Below, piece by piece: positions 24,289 through 33,415 of a stretch of 34,661 nt of DNA. The position numbers and the translations under genes were made by a program. The notes under the pieces are model-generated. The model saw nothing but the letters and a program-made list of their open reading frames with translations. It did not search any database and had not been told where the DNA came from. Numbering within the stretch: the stretch's first letter is position 1; every line of letters begins with the position of its first letter. The DNA lies in assembly GCA_903920455.1 (NCBI GenBank), contig CAIXLY010000061.1, positions 1 through 34,661 of the forward strand, written 5' to 3'. This DNA is from an uncultured bacterium. GTDB taxonomy: Bacteria > Bacteroidota > Bacteroidia > Chitinophagales > Chitinophagaceae.

Positions 24289-25197
24289 TTAAAATATGTT
24301 AATGTTCAGACCCACAGATAGGAAATTGAAGAAATCAGGTAGAATCGGGCCTTGGTAGCCGTTCAAAAAATCAGATGTAACAAAAGTTGCTTTGTCTTCA
24401 ATTGCCAGATTTACTTTTTGAGAAAGTTTAAATGCTAGACCTACCCCAAGAGTTGCAGACACAAGTGCATGTTTACCAAACACCTTGACACCATCGGGGT
24501 TGTCAGTATCAGCTTCAGTTTCGTAAGTATCATCAAAAAGGGCATTGAGCCTATCATAATTTTGTTTCCTATCTTTCCATGACACTTTTGGAATACCACT
24601 AAAGTCATATCGCTGGCCACTTGAATTAAGAGCATTTACTTTTGTATCGTATCCTACAATCCCAAGACCGGTTATTACATAAAAGCTAGTTTTCGGCTGA
24701 GCTTTGTGAAAAAGTATATTGTTCACATTGAATATAGCTTGAAGACTCAAATCTGCACTGTTGTTCTTGTAATTTAGAAAAACCCTGTCGATGCCAGGTC
24801 TGTAGCCATTTGTGCCCCATGCGGAAGTAGGTGTATAATCCTTGTGTTCGTCCCAATATAAACCCTTACTTGATCCATAATTGAATTCAGCGCGAAGAGA
24901 AACAACGTACCCTAGAGATTTTCTCAAGTGCACTCCGTAGCCAAAGCCAGGAAACTTACTTGAGAAATCGCCCAAAATGGCATGAGATCCTACTTTTAGA
25001 CCAAGCTCCCACTGACTTCTTGGTTTAGCGGGAAAGCTATATTGATTGTTTAAAAATTCATTATGCTGAGCCATCCTGTTTGCAGGAATGAGTGAAGAGT
25101 CTTTCCACTCCAGGCCTGAAGTAGTAGATGTTTGTGCGTGAGTAATCAAAACCATAGTCAATAGACTAAGGAAAAGAAAATACTTTTTACTTCCCAT
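24289..25197 (-). CDS. Outer membrane beta-barrel protein
   Basis: 302 residues. Signal peptide MGSKKYFLFLSLLTMVLITHAQ. The body shows alternating strand patterns (WELGLKVGSHAILGDF; FGYGVHLRKSLGYVVSLRAEFNYG; LVSATLGVGLAFKLS) and a C-terminal aromatic residue (INIF), as expected for a barrel inserted by BAM. Probably works with the OmpA protein encoded 26 bp downstream. It has a strong promoter. Ligand or transport function unknown. Confidence 0.75.
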   Translation of the reverse strand: MGSKKYFLFLSLLTMVLITHAQTSTTSGLEWKDSSLIPANRMAQHNEFLNNQYSFPAKPRSQWELGLKVGSHAILGDFSSKFPGFGYGVHLRKSLGYVVSLRAEFNYGSSKGLYWDEHKDYTPTSAWGTNGYRPGIDRVFLNYKNNSADLSLQAIFNVNNILFHKAQPKTSFYVITGLGIVGYDTKVNALNSSGQRYDFSGIPKVSWKDRKQNYDRLNALFDDTYETEADTDNPDGVKVFGKHALVSATLGVGLAFKLSQKVNLAIEDKATFVTSDFLNGYQGPILPDFFNFLSVGLNINIF

Positions 25198-25246
25198 GAT
25201 GTTCTTTATTAAGTTAATTAATGTTAGCAGTTTATAAAACGTCCTA

Positions 25247-25278
25247 CAAAAGTACTGTTAAACTTTTCTATTATCAAA
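25247..25278 (-). promoter_or_regulatory. Consensus Bacteroidota promoter of the barrel-OmpA operon
   Basis: On the minus strand TTTG (25275-25278), a 20-bp spacer and TACTTTTG (25247-25254): both -33 and -7 boxes match exactly. A 5' UTR of about 40-45 bases would follow. Best promoter in the window. Confidence 0.75.
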
Positions 25279-25369
25279 CATTCTTCCCTATTTTTTTGTA
25301 AATCATTAACATTTGGCCACTACTGCTAAAAGGGCTACTAGTTTTATATAAATTTTACATATGTGCCTG

Positions 25370-25400
25370 TTGCGGCATACCCTCGCAAATTTTAGCTTAA
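25370..25400 (+). promoter_or_regulatory. Weak candidate promoter of the prenyl synthase gene
   Basis: TTGC (25370-25373) and TAGCTTAA (25393-25400) are at 19-bp spacing, each an imperfect match to the Bacteroidota boxes, 14 bp upstream of the ATG. Confidence 0.25.
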
Positions 25401-25414
25401 TTTAGCCCTCCTAA

Positions 25415-26377
25415 ATGTCATCCCCCCAAGAAATTATAAAGAAAGAGCTCAAACAATTTGAGGACCTGTTCAAGGATGCTGTAAAAAGCAATGTTCCCTT
25501 GCTAGATAGAATTCTCAAATACGTAGTCAAAACCAAGGGTAAACAACTGCGTCCGATGTTTGTCCTTCTCTCTGCCAAACTCGCAGGAGGCATTAATGAC
25601 AGCACCTATCGGGCTGCATCAATGGTTGAACTGTTGCATACCGCCACCCTGGTGCATGATGATGTTGTTGATGACGCAGCAGAAAGAAGGGGGTTTTTCT
25701 CTGTATATGCCCTCTGGAAGAACAAGGCCTCCGTGTTGGTGGGAGACTATCTGCTTGCAAAGGGGTTGCTGTTGTCTTTGGAAAATAAAGATTTTAGAAC
25801 TTTAGAGATTTTGTCTGATGCTGTAAAAAAGATGAGTGAGGGAGAATTGCTTCAGCTGGAAAAATCGAGGTTGCTAAATATAAAGGAGGAAGATTACTTT
25901 ACCATCATCAGAAACAAGACCGCTTCCTTACTGGCTTCAGCATGTGCTGCTGGGGCTTACTCTGCAACGCAAGATGAGCAAATTACAGAAAGAATGAGGC
26001 AGTTTGGAGAGTTCGCAGGAATTGCTTTTCAACTGAAAGACGATCTTTTTGACTATGGTATAGAAGATGTAGGTAAGCCGACAGGCAATGATATTCGAGA
26101 AAAAAAACTTACCCTGCCGCTCATTTTCACTCTCCAACAAGCGTCCAGAGAACTTAAAAGAAAGTTAACTTACATCATTAAAAATAAGAACAAAGACAAG
26201 AAAAGCATTGAGGAAGTGATTCATGAGGTGAAGCACGCCGGTGGCATAAAATACGCTGAAGAAGTTATGGAACAATATAAATCCAAAGCACTACATATCC
26301 TCTCCGAATTTCCTCTTTCACCAGAAAGAGAAGCGCTCTCAGAACTTGTAAAGTATACAACGGAGCGAAAAAAATAA
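25415..26377 (+). CDS. Polyprenyl diphosphate synthase
   Basis: 320 residues, trans-type isoprenoid synthase. KGKQLRPMFVLLSA binds IPP; first Asp-rich motif DDVVDDAAERRG within LVHDDVVDD; second motif FQLKDDLFDYG. It elongates allylic diphosphates with IPP to form a long-chain prenyl diphosphate, likely the menaquinone side chain; chain length is not certain. One base separates its stop from the recJ ATG, so the two are coupled. Confidence 0.92.
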   Translation: MSSPQEIIKKELKQFEDLFKDAVKSNVPLLDRILKYVVKTKGKQLRPMFVLLSAKLAGGINDSTYRAASMVELLHTATLVHDDVVDDAAERRGFFSVYALWKNKASVLVGDYLLAKGLLLSLENKDFRTLEILSDAVKKMSEGELLQLEKSRLLNIKEEDYFTIIRNKTASLLASACAAGAYSATQDEQITERMRQFGEFAGIAFQLKDDLFDYGIEDVGKPTGNDIREKKLTLPLIFTLQQASRELKRKLTYIIKNKNKDKKSIEEVIHEVKHAGGIKYAEEVMEQYKSKALHILSEFPLSPEREALSELVKYTTERKK

Positions 26378-26378
26378 C

Positions 26379-28094
26379 ATGGGTCAACGAGCCAAGCGAT
26401 GGAAATTCCTGAATCTGCCATTTGCAGAAACAGCTGCCCTTAAGGAAAGCCTTAAGATACATCCATTAATTTGTGCTATCCTCGCACACAGGGGTATCGA
26501 AAGTTTTGATTCTGCAAAGCATTTTTTCAGACCCGACCTCAATGATATGCATGACCCTGGATTGATGAAGGACATGGACAAAGCTGTAACCCGCATCATC
26601 AATGCCATAGAGCGAAATGAGAAAATTCTTATTTACGGTGATTACGACGTTGATGGAACAACCTCTGTTGCCATCATGTATGATTTTTTATCAAAAATTT
26701 ACACGCTTGATCGTCTATCATTTTACATCCCGAACAGATACCGAGAAGGCTATGGCCTATCGAAACAAGGCATCATCTATGCCGAAGAAAATCAGTTTAA
26801 TTTATTGATCACACTCGACTGTGGCATTAAATCTACCGAACTGATTAAGCAAGCAAAAGAAAAAAACATAGATACCATCGTGTGCGACCATCACCTGCCA
26901 GGACAAGAACTTCCTGAGGCGGTGGCTATTCTCAATGCAAAACAAACTGATTGTCCATACCCATACAAAGAACTCTGTGGATGTGGAGTTGGATTCAAAC
27001 TCATTCATGCACTTGCTTTAAAGCTTAATATCGACGAATCAGCATTTATGCCTTATCTGGAATTGGTTGCAACTGCCATTGCCGCCGATATTGTTCCCAT
27101 CACTGGTGAGAACCGAGTATTGGCATTTCATGGAATAAAACAAGTGAACTCCTCCCCTTCGGTTGGCATTAAGGCCCTCATCGAACTCAGTGGAATAAAG
27201 AAACAAATTACTATCGGTAGCCTTTCCTTCATGATAGGTCCACGTATCAATGCTGCAGGAAGGATGGATGATGCAAAAAAAGCAGTATCGCTTTTCATTG
27301 AAAAAGATCCAGAGAGAGCTAGAGAATTAGCACTAATACTTCAAACAGACAATACCTCGCGCAGAGAAGCCGATACCATTATTACTGAAGAGGCCCTTGA
27401 AATAATGTTGGCAGATGAAAACTTGGAGCAGCGAAAGTCAACTGTTCTCTGCAAGGAAGAATGGCACAAAGGAGTAATAGGCATTGTAGCCAGCAGGTTA
27501 CTTGATAAATTTTATCGCCCCACGATTGTTCTTACAAAGAGTGGCGACATGCTTGCAGGGAGTGCAAGAAGCATTGCAGGATTCAACATTCACGATGCAC
27601 TGGAACAATGCAGCGATTTACTAATTGGTTTTGGCGGACATTATTTTGCAGCGGGGATGACCATGCTTCCTGAAAACCTAAAAGCATTTCAAGATCGATT
27701 TGAACATATTGCAGCGTCAACACTATCAGAAGATCAATTGGTGGCTGAAATTTTAGTTGACTCGGTAATAGAGTTAAAAGATATTACCCCCTCCTTCTAT
27801 AATATACTCCGACAAATGGAGCCATTTGGCCCAGAAAACCCACATCCGATATTCTGTTTACGTAACGCAAAAAATACTGGCACCCGCATTGTTAAGGAAG
27901 AGCATGTGCGGTTTGAAGTTGAGCAATCAGGCCACAGCATTTCAGGAATAGGATTCAACCTTGCAGATACATTCAACAAGATTGAATCACTTGAGTACCT
28001 AGATGTTATTTTCACATTGGAAGAAAATAATTTCAGGGATTCGACTACGCTACAAATGAAAGTGATTGATTTTGATACAGCTGGAAAAAGATAA
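26379..28094 (+). CDS. recJ: Single-stranded-DNA-specific exonuclease RecJ
   Basis: 571 residues, full length. DHH-family metal sites: YGDYDVDGTTS (motif I), TLDCGIKS, CDHHLPGQ (DHH), then DHHA1-like GKEEWHKGVIGIVASRL region (written CKEEWHKGVIG here), and GGHYFAAGMTM. It degrades single-stranded DNA 5' to 3' in recombination and repair. ATG one base after the prenyl synthase stop. Converges on htpG. Confidence 0.95.
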   Translation: MGQRAKRWKFLNLPFAETAALKESLKIHPLICAILAHRGIESFDSAKHFFRPDLNDMHDPGLMKDMDKAVTRIINAIERNEKILIYGDYDVDGTTSVAIMYDFLSKIYTLDRLSFYIPNRYREGYGLSKQGIIYAEENQFNLLITLDCGIKSTELIKQAKEKNIDTIVCDHHLPGQELPEAVAILNAKQTDCPYPYKELCGCGVGFKLIHALALKLNIDESAFMPYLELVATAIAADIVPITGENRVLAFHGIKQVNSSPSVGIKALIELSGIKKQITIGSLSFMIGPRINAAGRMDDAKKAVSLFIEKDPERARELALILQTDNTSRREADTIITEEALEIMLADENLEQRKSTVLCKEEWHKGVIGIVASRLLDKFYRPTIVLTKSGDMLAGSARSIAGFNIHDALEQCSDLLIGFGGHYFAAGMTMLPENLKAFQDRFEHIAASTLSEDQLVAEILVDSVIELKDITPSFYNILRQMEPFGPENPHPIFCLRNAKNTGTRIVKEEHVRFEVEQSGHSISGIGFNLADTFNKIESLEYLDVIFTLEENNFRDSTTLQMKVIDFDTAGKR

Positions 28095-28208
28095 GTTGTA
28101 GTTTATTATGTCTCATAAAGAATTACAACCACATTATGCAACTAGCTTTTGCAGTACTTAGCATTCAACTCCCTTAAAACGCTTTCCATTCAAAATCAAA
28201 TCATTCAA

Positions 28209-30041
28209 CTATTTGTCTTCATTGGGGATCATTAACTCAACACTGCGTTGTATGAAATCTGTAAGCTGACTTCCCTTCAACATGCCTTGTGAAAGCAGTG
28301 CCAAATCGGCTAGGTTTCTAATTTGCTTGAGCTGTGCAGCTTCATCTTTATTGGAGAGTATTGATGAAAATATTTTATTATTTCCATTGACAGTTAATGT
28401 AACCTCGTCTGGCATATTTGCATAGAATGCACCCATTGGGCCACTCATTGAAGCCATGTCCTTCATCCTTCGCATGAATTCTGGTCTGGTGGCAACAACA
28501 GGTGGAGCCTCAGGACTAAGCCCTTTTATCTCTGTGTTTAGGGTAAGTTCGGGCACGTTGAATTCGAATAACTTTTTTAGCCGCTCCTCTTCATTTTCTG
28601 AAAGTACAGACTTGCTGTCTTCTTGCTTATCAATCAGGTTGTCGGTAATGTCTGAATCCACTCTGGTAAACTGTACATTTTCCCACTTGGACTCAATTTG
28701 CCCTATAAAAGAAGCATCAACAAGGGTATCCATCTTAACCACTCTATATCCCCGTGCCTCAGCAGATTTGATGTAGGCATCTTGTTGTATGAAATCAGTT
28801 GCATAAAGAATAACCAACTTGCCATCTTTATTTTTTTGCAATCCTTCTGCAGCAGCCCTGTATTCATCCAACGTATAGAACTGGCCAGATAAGGCATCCT
28901 GCATGATATGAAACTTATCTGCCTTCTCCCTAAACTTATCGTCTGTCATCATACCATATTTCACAAACAATCCGAGACTTTCCCATTTTGATTCGAACTC
29001 CTTGCGTTCATTTCGGAATATCTCATCAAGCTTATCTGCTACTTTTTTTGTGATATGGCTATTTATTTTTCGAACATTGGGGTCTCCTTGAAGATAGCTG
29101 CGGCTTACGTTGAGTGGAATATCTGGAGAGTCTATTACACCTTGAAGCAGCATCAAAAATTCAGGAACAATATCTTTTACTTCATCGGTTACAAATACTT
29201 GATTTGAATAGAGTTGAATTTTGTCTTTTTGAATTTCGTAGGACTGTTTGATTTTAGGGAAATAGAGTATCCCTGTTAATGTAAAAGGATAATCCACGTT
29301 CAGATGAATCCAAAAAAGTGGTGTCTCGTTGAACGGATAAAGTTTTTTATAAAAATCTTCATAGTCGGCCGTGGTGAGCTCTGCAGGCTTTTTTATCCAT
29401 GCAGGATCTGTGGTATTGATTTGGTTGTCTTCAAAGAAGATGGGAACAGGAAGAAACTTACAAAACTTTTCGAGGATAGTTTTTATCCTGGATGAATCAA
29501 GAAATTCTTCGCTTTCCTGATTGATGAAAAGAGTGATGGATGTACCTCGTTCCTTTTTTTCTGAGGGACTCAGCGAAAACTCAGGGCTACCATCACATTC
29601 CCAAACTACAGCTTCACTACCTTCTTTATATGAAAGGGTAGCCAATTGTACTTTTTCACTAACCATGAACCCACTATAGAATCCCAATCCAAAGTGCCCA
29701 ATGATATTTGCTTCATTTTGTCCCTTATACTTTTCAAGAAACTCTTCGGCGCTTGAAAATGCTACTTGGTTTATATACTTGTCAACTTCCTCAGACGTCA
29801 TTCCGATACCCCGGTCTGAAATGGTCATTGTTTTGGCTTCTTTGTCCAGTACAATATCAATTCTCAACTCCCCCAATTCACCCTTGGCTTCACCTGCCGA
29901 GGAATAGGTTTTCAATTTTTGTGTGGCGTCTACGGCATTTGCTATGAGTTCACGCAAAAAAATGTCGTGATCGCTGTAAAGGAATTTTTTAATGATTGGA
30001 AAAATATTCTCCGTTTGAACCCTGATTTGTCCCTTTTGCAT
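28209..30041 (-). CDS. htpG: Chaperone HtpG (Hsp90)
   Basis: 610 residues, a Bacteroidota-length Hsp90. GHKL ATPase: FLRELIANAVDA with catalytic E31 and N35, ISDRGIGMT, and GHFGLGFYSGFMV lid region. The middle domain holds VSRSYLQGDPNVRKI with the ATP-sensing arginine. The C-terminal dimer domain is shortened compared with enterobacterial HtpG. ATP-driven folding of client proteins in the cytoplasm. Stands alone between recJ and rpsF. Confidence 0.96.
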   Translation of the reverse strand: MQKGQIRVQTENIFPIIKKFLYSDHDIFLRELIANAVDATQKLKTYSSAGEAKGELGELRIDIVLDKEAKTMTISDRGIGMTSEEVDKYINQVAFSSAEEFLEKYKGQNEANIIGHFGLGFYSGFMVSEKVQLATLSYKEGSEAVVWECDGSPEFSLSPSEKKERGTSITLFINQESEEFLDSSRIKTILEKFCKFLPVPIFFEDNQINTTDPAWIKKPAELTTADYEDFYKKLYPFNETPLFWIHLNVDYPFTLTGILYFPKIKQSYEIQKDKIQLYSNQVFVTDEVKDIVPEFLMLLQGVIDSPDIPLNVSRSYLQGDPNVRKINSHITKKVADKLDEIFRNERKEFESKWESLGLFVKYGMMTDDKFREKADKFHIMQDALSGQFYTLDEYRAAAEGLQKNKDGKLVILYATDFIQQDAYIKSAEARGYRVVKMDTLVDASFIGQIESKWENVQFTRVDSDITDNLIDKQEDSKSVLSENEEERLKKLFEFNVPELTLNTEIKGLSPEAPPVVATRPEFMRRMKDMASMSGPMGAFYANMPDEVTLTVNGNNKIFSSILSNKDEAAQLKQIRNLADLALLSQGMLKGSQLTDFIQRSVELMIPNEDK

Positions 30042-30179
30042 ACGATTGATTTTGATAAGATGATTTCAAATTGGATGCCAAAGGCCAAAGATGACAGGAT
30101 GGCACGGCAAAAGCAGCTAAAATGCTAGAATTAAAGACAAAAATGGGAGAAAATAAACCGTATTATAAGTTGAATTCAT

Positions 30180-30187
30180 TACCTTCG
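30180..30187 (+). promoter_or_regulatory. Candidate -7 box of the rpsF operon
   Basis: TACCTTCG is one base off TAnnTTTG, 35 bp before the rpsF ATG. No -33 box at 19-21 bp. Confidence 0.35.
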
Positions 30188-30222
30188 CCCCCCATTATCA
30201 AATCAAAAAAATACAGGGTATT

Positions 30223-30579
30223 ATGCAAAATTATGAATTGATGGTGATTTTTACCCCTGTTCTGAGTGAGGAAGAATTCAAAACTGCTCAGAAAAAATAT
30301 GTCGATTTCATCACCGCTGGCGGTGGTTCAATCGTTCATAGCAACCCCTGGGGGCTAAAATCACTGGCCTACCCCGTCCAGAAGAAGACCACTGGTATCT
30401 ACTGGGTTATGGAATATGTAGCGCCATCCGACATGAATGAGAAGCTGAAGATTCAGCTACTGCGTGACGAGCAGGTCCTCCGTCACATTGTTATCAAACT
30501 CGATAAATACGCCGTCGAGTATAACAAGAAAAAGAGAAGTGGTGTACCAACCGGAACCGAAAAAGCAGTGGAGGGCTAA
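30223..30579 (+). CDS. rpsF: 30S ribosomal protein S6
   Basis: 118 residues. Typical S6: [16 protein letters not shown] at the N-terminus, then [22 protein letters not shown] and [16 protein letters not shown]. Binds 16S rRNA with S18 in the platform. First of the conserved rpsF-rpsR-rplI order, 4 bp ahead of rpsR. The tail after KYAVEY is variable. Confidence 0.96.
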   Translation: MQNYELMVIFTPVLSEEEFKTAQKKYVDFITAGGGSIVHSNPWGLKSLAYPVQKKTTGIYWVMEYVAPSDMNEKLKIQLLRDEQVLRHIVIKLDKYAVEYNKKKRSGVPTGTEKAVEG

Positions 30580-30583
30580 TATC

Positions 30584-30850
30584 ATGGCAAAAGCAAATGA
30601 AATCAAGTACCTAACGGCCATCAAAACCGAGAAACCAAGGAAGAAATTCTGCCGTTTTAAGAAATATGGTATCCGGTACATCGACTACAAAGACGCTGAG
30701 TTTTTAAAGAAGTTCCTTAACGAGCAGGGCAAAATGTTGCCCCGCCGTATCACAGGTAACTCTCTTAAATATCAGCGCAAGGTGTCTGAGGCCATCAAGC
30801 GTGGACGTCAGATGGCACTATTGCCTTATGTAACCGACTTGTTGAAGTAG
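30584..30850 (+). CDS. rpsR: 30S ribosomal protein S18
   Basis: 88 residues from ATG 30584. [33 protein letters not shown] and [21 protein letters not shown] are the S18 core. The frame extends upstream into rpsF but only the part from MAKANE is S18. Partner of S6 in the 30S subunit; closely spaced with rpsF for stoichiometric synthesis. Confidence 0.96.
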   Translation: MAKANEIKYLTAIKTEKPRKKFCRFKKYGIRYIDYKDAEFLKKFLNEQGKMLPRRITGNSLKYQRKVSEAIKRGRQMALLPYVTDLLK

Positions 30851-30853
30851 AAC

Positions 30854-30905
30854 CTCCAACCTAATCACCTAAAGGTGTGACAGTTCCGTTCAACCGGGAT
30901 TGGAG
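30854..30905 (+). ncRNA. Possible structured leader between rpsR and rplI
   Basis: An outer helix CTCCAA (30854-30859)/TTGGAG (30900-30905) encloses a CACC-TAAA-GGTG hairpin (30866-30877) and a CCG...CGG stem from 30886. This gives a three-way-like fold in an 81-bp gap unusually long for such an operon. It could be a ribosomal-protein binding site controlling rplI; no known RNA family is recognised. Confidence 0.3.
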
Positions 30906-30931
30906 TTGGTAAAACTTTTAAAAACAATACT

Positions 30932-31378
30932 ATGCAGATTATTTTAATTCAGGATGTAAACAACCTTGGTGGAGCCAACGAATTGGTGTCAGTAAAAAAC
31001 GGCTATGCACGTAATTTTCTGATTCCAAAGAAAATGGCAATCGAAGCATCTCCTTCTAACTTGAAGCAACTTGAGGAACGCCTTAAGCAAATCAAGAAAA
31101 AAGAAGATAAAATGCTTGCTGAGCTCAACAAGGTTATTGCAGTACTTCAGTCTGGTCCAGTTACCATTGGTGCCAAAACAGGTACTAGCGGAAAGATTTT
31201 CGGAAGCGTTACTACAGTTCAAGTATCCAAAGCGATTCGCGAACAAAAAAGCTACGAGATCGACAGACGTCGCATTACCCTTCTTGATGAAATCAAAGAA
31301 TTGGGAAGCTACAAAGCGAAAGTTGATTTTGGCAACGGAAACGAAACTGAAATTACTTTGGAAATTGTTGCTGAATAA
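30932..31378 (+). CDS. rplI: 50S ribosomal protein L9
   Basis: 148 residues. N-terminal domain IILIQDVNNLGGANELVSVKNGYARNFLIPKKMA is diagnostic. A long helix (LKQLEERLKQIKKKEDKMLAEL) and C-terminal RNA-binding domain (GKIFGSVTTVQVSKAI) complete the protein. It binds 23S rRNA near L1. The operon ends with a strong terminator 13 bp later. Confidence 0.96.
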   Translation: MQIILIQDVNNLGGANELVSVKNGYARNFLIPKKMAIEASPSNLKQLEERLKQIKKKEDKMLAELNKVIAVLQSGPVTIGAKTGTSGKIFGSVTTVQVSKAIREQKSYEIDRRRITLLDEIKELGSYKAKVDFGNGNETEITLEIVAE

Positions 31379-31391
31379 TCCTCAACATTTT

Positions 31392-31427
31392 AAAAAAAAA
31401 GCTCCTGCATGCAGGAGCTTTTTTTTT
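31392..31427. terminator. Terminator of the rpsF-rpsR-rplI operon
   Basis: A 36-bp perfect palindrome: A9, GCTCCTGC, AT, GCAGGAGC, T9. Very strong and symmetric. Confidence 0.92.
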
Positions 31428-31472
31428 GTGCAAATTGAGTTAGCGTAATTATATAAATCCTTTATAATTATT

Positions 31473-31506
31473 TCATTGGGGGCCGGTTGAATTTCGCCTA
31501 CCTTAA
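31473..31506 (+). promoter_or_regulatory. Candidate promoter of the L,D-transpeptidase gene
   Basis: A TTGG box near 31476 and TACCTTAA (31499-31506) are spaced 19 bp, imperfect matches to the Bacteroidota boxes, with the ATG at 31511 close behind. The box overlaps the alternative TTG start at 31487, supporting the ATG. Confidence 0.3.
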
Positions 31507-31510
31507 ACCA

Positions 31511-33097
31511 ATGAAGGCTTATATTCTTTGTGTGCTAGCGACATTCCTGATTGCATGCAATTCAAATGGCAATTCTGTCAGAAGGCATATTCCGGAAAGC
31601 TACACCCTAATAGATACCGTTAACCCGGATATTATTGCAGGGAGTTTTAGTGGCCAAAAGAACTTGAAGATTGACAGTTTGGCAATTCGCCAATTTATTC
31701 TGGCCTATCCCCTATTCAAGCCTATTGAACAAGAGTTAAACAAGTTCTACAAAGGCCGAGGCTACGCCCTAGCCTGGTATGAAAATAATAGATTGATTGA
31801 GCAGTCGAATATTTTGTACAACCGCATACTGCACATGGAAGACAATGGACTGCCTCTTGAGGCACCTTATATAGAGATGTATACCCAAATGATGGAAAAT
31901 CCAAAAGGCCAGGACTTGGTATCTCAGGAGTTGATGCTTACAGCTCAATACCTAATCTTTGCAAAAAAGGTATTGAACGGAATACCAGAAACAGATTCTA
32001 GATCAATTCAATGGTATATCCCAAGAAAGAAAATAAACTATTCGCTCCTTCTGGAAGACATCATACAAGGCAACACAAGAGTATTCAGCAATTCCCTGTA
32101 TCCCCAATATGAAAAGCTACGAAAGGAACTGTTGCGATATTATGAAATTGAGAAAAAGGGAGGGTGGGAGAAAATAGAACCTGATAAGAGAACATACAAA
32201 AAAGGTGACGATGGAAGCACGATTGCTGAAGTTCGAAAAAGACTATTTAAAACTGGAGAGTTCTTGGGAGATACAACCCAAACTGAGTATGACACCGCAT
32301 TAGAAAAAGCCATTATTGCTTTTCAAGAAACCAATGGAATAATAGCAGATGGCTTTATAAAAACCGCTCTCATTAAAGAATTGAATACCCCTATAAGAGA
32401 AAGAATAGAGCAACTGATTGTAAACATGGAACGCTGTCGTTGGCTTCCAAATCAGACAGATGAAAAATACATAGTAGTAAACATACCAGACTTTACACTC
32501 TTTGCATACAAACAGGATACCACCGCATTTTCATGCAAGGTTGTTGTTGGCAAAGAGACCAATAAGACAGCAATATTCAGAGGAGATATGAAATATGTGG
32601 TCTTTAACCCATATTGGAATGTACCTGAGAGTATCATCAAAAAAGAAATATTGCCGGAAATAAACAAAAACAGCAGGTACCTGGAAGAACATGAGATGGA
32701 GTGGAATGGAGGAAAGATCAGGCAAAAACCGGGAGCACAAAATGCCTTAGGCAAGGTGAAGTTTCTCTTTCCCAACGTATTTAATATTTATTTGCATGAC
32801 ACCCCTGGGAAGACACTTTTCAGCAAAGAAAAAAGAACATTCAGCCATGGCTGCATTAGGGTATCCGAGCCAAGGAAGTTGGCAATTTTTCTATTGGAAG
32901 ATGAACCCGGCTGGAATGAAGAAGTCATAGACAAACATATGGAAAATGACAACGAAAAGTATGTTACACTAAAAAAGTCCATACCCGTGTATGTGGTGTA
33001 TTTCACTGCCTTTGTGGATGATATGGGGAGGTTGAATTTTAGGAAGGACATCTATCTGCGAGATCATCCCCTAAGGGATATCATTTTAAGTAAATAA
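31511..33097 (+). CDS. Lipoprotein L,D-transpeptidase (YcbB-like)
   Basis: 528 residues from ATG 31511. Lipoprotein signal with Cys16 (FLIACNSN). The N-terminal half is a scaffold domain with a YKGRGYALAWYENN block; a peptidoglycan-binding domain follows (GDDGSTIAEVRKRL), then a YkuD catalytic domain with HDTPGK and the SHGCIRVS motif carrying the catalytic cysteine. It forms 3-3 cross-links in peptidoglycan or links proteins to it. Domain order matches YcbB/LdtD-type enzymes. The TTG-start version from 31487 is rejected. Confidence 0.9.
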   Translation: MKAYILCVLATFLIACNSNGNSVRRHIPESYTLIDTVNPDIIAGSFSGQKNLKIDSLAIRQFILAYPLFKPIEQELNKFYKGRGYALAWYENNRLIEQSNILYNRILHMEDNGLPLEAPYIEMYTQMMENPKGQDLVSQELMLTAQYLIFAKKVLNGIPETDSRSIQWYIPRKKINYSLLLEDIIQGNTRVFSNSLYPQYEKLRKELLRYYEIEKKGGWEKIEPDKRTYKKGDDGSTIAEVRKRLFKTGEFLGDTTQTEYDTALEKAIIAFQETNGIIADGFIKTALIKELNTPIRERIEQLIVNMERCRWLPNQTDEKYIVVNIPDFTLFAYKQDTTAFSCKVVVGKETNKTAIFRGDMKYVVFNPYWNVPESIIKKEILPEINKNSRYLEEHEMEWNGGKIRQKPGAQNALGKVKFLFPNVFNIYLHDTPGKTLFSKEKRTFSHGCIRVSEPRKLAIFLLEDEPGWNEEVIDKHMENDNEKYVTLKKSIPVYVVYFTAFVDDMGRLNFRKDIYLRDHPLRDIILSK

Positions 33098-33141
33098 TCC
33101 TTGGCCATTTTATTGTACATTGTAGACAAAACAAACTGAAC

Positions 33142-33393
33142 ATGAATATTTTCGTAGGCAACCTAAACTACAAGCTAACAAATGAAGCACTGGAGCAACT
33201 CTTTACTCCTTATGGACAAGTTAGTTCTGCAAGAATTATTATTGACAAAATGAGTGGCAGGAGTAAAGGATTTGGATTTGTTGAAATGGCAAATGAAGAA
33301 GAAGCGCAAAAAGCAATTGCCGCATTGCATGAGTCCGATGTTTTGGGAAGGAACATGATTGCAAGTGAAGCCAGGCCAAGCCAGAAAGGCTAA
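33142..33393 (+). CDS. RRM-domain RNA-binding protein
   Basis: 83 residues, a single RNA recognition motif. RNP2 is IFVGNLNY (3-10) and RNP1 is SKGFGFVEM; the loop IIIDKMSGR is typical. The short C-terminal tail lacks the glycine-rich region of some bacterial Rbp proteins. It binds single-stranded RNA; such proteins are widespread in Bacteroidota, some with post-transcriptional roles. Targets unknown. Confidence 0.9.
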   Translation: MNIFVGNLNYKLTNEALEQLFTPYGQVSSARIIIDKMSGRSKGFGFVEMANEEEAQKAIAALHESDVLGRNMIASEARPSQKG

Positions 33394-33415
33394 AGAAGAG
33401 CAATAACTTTCAACA

